From positions 1 through 48,464 of the IMG/VR virus record IMGVR_UViG_3300009081_000018: a DNA stretch of 48,464 nucleotides; one strand, written 5' to 3'. Position numbers and translations under genes: made by a program. Shown here in pieces: positions 47,735 through 48,464 of this stretch. Position 1 is the stretch's first letter, and each line of letters starts with the position of its first letter. A model generated the notes under the pieces. The model was not told where the DNA came from, ran no database searches, and saw only the letters and a list, made by a program, of their open reading frames with translations. The DNA is from a virus.

Positions 47735-48464
47735 ACGCGCCCGACGCTCTGACCGCCGCCACCCCGCCCGTCGACCGCGCTGAGGCCGCCGACCTGCGCC
47801 GCCGCGCCCGCGCCGCGCTGGACTTGGCCCTGTCCTCGCACAGCACACCTGAGCGCGAGAGCGCTGTCCGGGTCGCCGACCGCCTGTCACGCCGCCTGAT
47901 CGCCGGGGGCTACCCGCCGATCCCGGGCACACCTTCGGCCGCCGAGGTCATCGCTGCGAAGGCTGCCGCGCCCCGAGGCCGGCGCAAGCGCCCCGGGCCC
48001 GAGGCCCCACCACCGCCTGCCGAGGCTGGTGTCCTCGCCCGCATCGCCCCGGCCGCCGGCAAGCCGCCCCGGCACCACCCGCGCCCGCACGACCCGATCC
48101 CGGACGCCCCGGCCCGCCCCCTGCGCGCATGGCAGGCCGCTGCACTGGCCCGCGTGCGCCCAGCCTTGGGGCGGACCCACACCCCCGACGACGGCCCGCC
48201 GCGCGCCCTGCGCCCGGTCGTCTGCGCGTTCATGGGGGCCGGCAAGTCCGTGTTCATCGCTGAGCTTGCGCGCCTGTGTGCCGTCAAAGGCTTTCAGGTC
48301 GTCGTCGCCACGCCGCGGCAGAAGCTGGTCCGGCAGCTCGGCGAGACCATCCAAGCGTTTGTGCCCGACACCGGCCTCGTGATGGCCGGCTATCGCCAGC
48401 CCGCCCGCGTGATCGTCGCCTGCTTCGCCTCGCTTGCCCAAGCCAAGGCCGCCGTCGAAGAGAC
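47731..48464 (+). CDS. SF2 DEAD/DEAH-type helicase (N-terminal part)
   Basis: The frame is open to the right edge, so the protein is partial (244 residues). After a Pro/Ala-rich region come RAWQAAALARVRPALGR (Q-motif-like), VVCAFMGAGKSVFIAELARL (Walker A, GAGKS), FQVVVATPRQKLVRQLGET (motif Ia) and RVIVACFASLAQA (Ib). Motif II and the second RecA domain would lie beyond the window. It may help unwinding at origins or forks with the AEP and DUF927 proteins. The ATG overlaps the DUF927 stop. Confidence 0.8.
   Translation, partial: MNAPDALTAATPPVDRAEAADLRRRARAALDLALSSHSTPERESAVRVADRLSRRLIAGGYPPIPGTPSAAEVIAAKAAAPRGRRKRPGPEAPPPPAEAGVLARIAPAAGKPPRHHPRPHDPIPDAPARPLRAWQAAALARVRPALGRTHTPDDGPPRALRPVVCAFMGAGKSVFIAELARLCAVKGFQVVVATPRQKLVRQLGETIQAFVPDTGLVMAGYRQPARVIVACFASLAQAKAAVEE

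Noticed and set aside
1-48464. Integrase, repressor or attachment site for a temperate life cycle
   Set aside because: No tyrosine or serine recombinase motif, excisionase or CI-like protein was seen, and no tRNA-derived att repeat.
1-48464. tRNA genes and CRISPR arrays
   Set aside because: No cloverleaf with a CCA-type end or TTC-arm pattern stood out on reading, and the repeats present are promoter elements or hairpins, not regularly spaced direct repeats.

Overview
The window looks like most or all of the genome of a tailed siphophage with an HK97-type head, from a high-GC bacterial host (roughly 70% G+C by eye). The late genes, from terminase to endolysin, are complete and in the usual order. 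No integrase, excisionase, CI-like repressor, tRNA, rRNA, CRISPR array or insertion sequence was seen. Promoters are TTGAC(C/G), a 16-18 nt spacer, then TANNNT. That -10 form is common in Actinobacteria, but the host cannot be named from this sequence. The right and left ends read in the same frame if joined, so the map may be circular or circularly permuted; this is unproven.

Layout. (1) 1-2342, plus strand: tail of a partial ORF, ssb, three small unknown genes and a DNA methyltransferase-like gene, chained by ATGA overlaps. (2) 2343-2689: intergenic, with two terminator-like hairpins for the opposing operon. (3) 2690-7414, minus strand: DUF262 protein, MazG-like pyrophosphohydrolase, DNA polymerase sliding clamp (dnaN) and B12-dependent ribonucleotide reductase. 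(4) 7415-20364, plus strand: early region with YqaJ exonuclease, RecT-like annealing protein, RuvC-like resolvase, ThyX and many small unknown genes. It is divided into cassettes by repeated promoters, stem-loops and a common GGAGCCGACC-ATG start. (5) 20389-43693, minus strand: late operon read from right to left: ParB-like protein, glycosyltransferase, small and large terminase, portal, MuF, protease, major capsid, connectors, tail tube, tail chaperones with a probable frameshift, tape measure, tail tip, adhesin, endolysin, holin and small genes. (6) 43694-44573: control region with the late promoter, a structured leader, an AT-rich island with a large inverted repeat, and a replication promoter. 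(7) 44574-48464, plus strand: AEP-like primase, DUF927 helicase and an SF2 helicase running off the end.

How it fits together. RNR, ThyX and the MazG-like enzyme supply and clean the nucleotide pool. The AEP primase, DUF927 ATPase, SF2 helicase, SSB and sliding clamp form a replisome with no recognisable family A, B or C polymerase. YqaJ, RecT and RuvC supply recombination. The methyltransferase-like protein, the ParB-domain protein and the adjacent glycosyltransferase suggest DNA modification, possibly glycosylated bases. Four early promoters share a gap-free 36-nt upstream-to-(-35) block and probably form one regulon. A small HTH protein at 12064, whose own promoter lacks the upstream part of this block, is a candidate regulator.
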